Below, in pieces: positions 63,241-64,000 of a stretch of DNA of 64,000 nucleotides. Both the position numbers and the translations under genes were made by a program. The first letter of the stretch is position 1; the number at the start of each line of letters is the position of its first letter. Below the pieces are notes generated by a model, which saw nothing but the letters and a program-made list of their open reading frames with translations, did not search any database and had not been told where the DNA came from. This DNA is from Planctomycetota bacterium. GTDB lineage: Bacteria; Planctomycetota; Phycisphaerae; Phycisphaerales; UBA1924. The DNA lies in the NCBI GenBank assembly GCA_003696675.1, contig RFGH01000057.1, positions 49,243 through 113,242 of the forward strand, written 5' to 3'.

Positions 63241-64000
63241 GATGGCCCGAAAGCCCGCCAAATCGTCATCCCGCGCCACCGCCGAGACCATGGCGGCCAA
63301 GCAACGCGAGATCTCCGTCTCCGAGTTCTTCGCCAAGAACCGCCACCTCCTCGGCTTCGACAACCCCCGCAAGGCCCTCCTGACCACCGTCAAGGAGGCC
63401 GTCGACAACTCACTCGACGCCTGCGAGGAAGCCGGCATCCTCCCCGACATTACCGTCGTCATCGAGGACCTCCAGCCCAACCGCGCCGCCTCGGTCAAGT
63501 CCTCCAAGTACCGCGTCACCATCGTCGACAACGGCCCCGGCATCGTCCGCAAGCAGATCGAGCACATCTTCGGCCGCCTCCTCTACGGCTCCAAGTTCCA
63601 CCGCCTCAAGATGTCCCGAGGCCAGCAAGGCATCGGCATCTCCGCCGCCGGCATGTACGGCCTGCTGACCACCGGCCGCCCCATGGTCATCCACACCCGC
63701 ACCTCCCCCAAGGCCAAGGCTCACCATATCGAGCTGGCCATGAACACCAAAACCAACCGCGCCGAGGTCACCCTCGACAACGAGACCGACGACTTCCCCC
63801 CCGCCGCCTTCCGAGACCTCACCCCCGGCACCCGCGAACTGACCGCCTCCGGCGAGTTTCTCCCCGCCTCCATCTACGCCACCGGAACCAGCGTCACCAT
63901 CGAACTCGAAGGCCAGTACCGCCGCGGCAAGGGCTCCGTCGACGAGTTCCTCGAACTCACCGCCATCGCCAACCCCCACGCCCGCATCGTCTTCGTCGCC
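63241..64000 (+). CDS. top6B: DNA topoisomerase VI subunit B (partial, runs off the window)
   Basis: Absent from the ORF track because the frame is open to the right edge; I translated it by hand. ATG 63241 with GGAGG 6 bases upstream gives 253 residues of the N-terminal GHKL ATPase: ISVSEFFAKNRHLLGFDNP, KEAVDNSLDACEEAG (N-box), VTIVDNGPGIVRKQIE (DxGxG), RLLYGSKFHRLKMSRGQQGIGISAAGMYG (ATP lid/G-box). These match Top6B, the ATPase subunit of the type IIB topoisomerase known mainly from archaea and plants. The C-terminal part and the catalytic subunit A would be to the right. It is divergent from the FG-GAP/dockerin gene. Confidence 0.9.

Overview
The window looks like a chromosomal segment from a high-GC bacterium of the Planctomycetota, most likely class Phycisphaerae. 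Three things point there: two secreted proteins ending in the Cys-bracketed GC-type dockerin region typical of that group, a secreted protein with a VPAPG-type C-terminal sorting signal, and the general gene set (ligase-associated repair genes, type III PKS trio, tricorn-like protease, DUF4340 protein). This is inferred from families, not from a marker gene. No rRNA, CRISPR array, insertion sequence, integrase or phage gene was seen. Coding density is high, and many neighbours overlap by 4 bp (ATGA), which suggests translational coupling. Two tRNA genes are present: Phe-GAA and Arg-TCT.

Layout. 0-3.7 kb: folD (partial, minus) divergent from ligA and a CYTH-domain protein. 3.6-11.8 kb: a divergent carotenoid locus. 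A CrtM/CrtB-type synthase and a CrtN-type desaturase lie on minus; an aldehyde dehydrogenase, a second CrtP-like enzyme, a PlsC-type acyltransferase and a glycosyltransferase fused to IPP isomerase lie on plus. The set matches the steps of staphyloxanthin-type C30 glycosyl-ester synthesis. 11.8-14.1 kb: Bcp peroxiredoxin, a lipoprotein, tRNA-Phe and an OppF-like ATPase. 14.1-19.6 kb: a minus-strand run of a small conserved protein, a secreted nuclease, an AsnB-type amidotransferase, a C39-like peptidase and an RLAN/RimK ATP-grasp ligase, which is a candidate peptide-metabolite system.

19.7-27.7 kb: a LigD-phosphoesterase-like protein and a TPR lipoprotein, then a methyl-cycle region: ArsR-methyltransferase fusion with a palindromic operator, ahcY, a THUMP-like methyltransferase, and (after a dockerin protein and a LuxR regulator) metF. 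27.7-29.9 kb: PuuD-like amidotransferase and a DUF4340 protein. 29.9-39.9 kb: eight tightly packed minus genes that join a type III PKS trio (methyltransferase, flavoprotein, PKS) to the ligase-associated DNA-damage set (exonuclease, ATP ligase, helicase, PdeM) and then purD.

40-43.5 kb: tricorn-like S41 protease, then tRNA-Arg. 43.7-48.2 kb: EEP lipoprotein, heme O synthase, an ABC exporter pair and a SCO protein, which reads as a cytochrome oxidase assembly set. 48.2-51.9 kb: an M24 peptidase, a pseudo-receiver, tilS and a membrane protein. 51.9-57.4 kb: an arginine/ornithine succinyltransferase-type catabolic operon (M20 peptidase, AstC, AstA, AstD) without astB or a classical astE. 57.4-64 kb: the VPAPG-CTERM protein, a large lipoprotein, a NifU-domain protein, csrA, ndk, an FG-GAP/dockerin protein, and the start of topoisomerase VI subunit B, which runs off the right end and is absent from the ORF track.

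The most interesting items are the carotenoid locus with its glycosyltransferase-Idi fusion, the AsnB/C39/RLAN ligase cassette, the ArsR-methyltransferase/ahcY operon with an operator over its own ribosome binding site, and the long overlapping run joining polyketide and DNA-repair genes.
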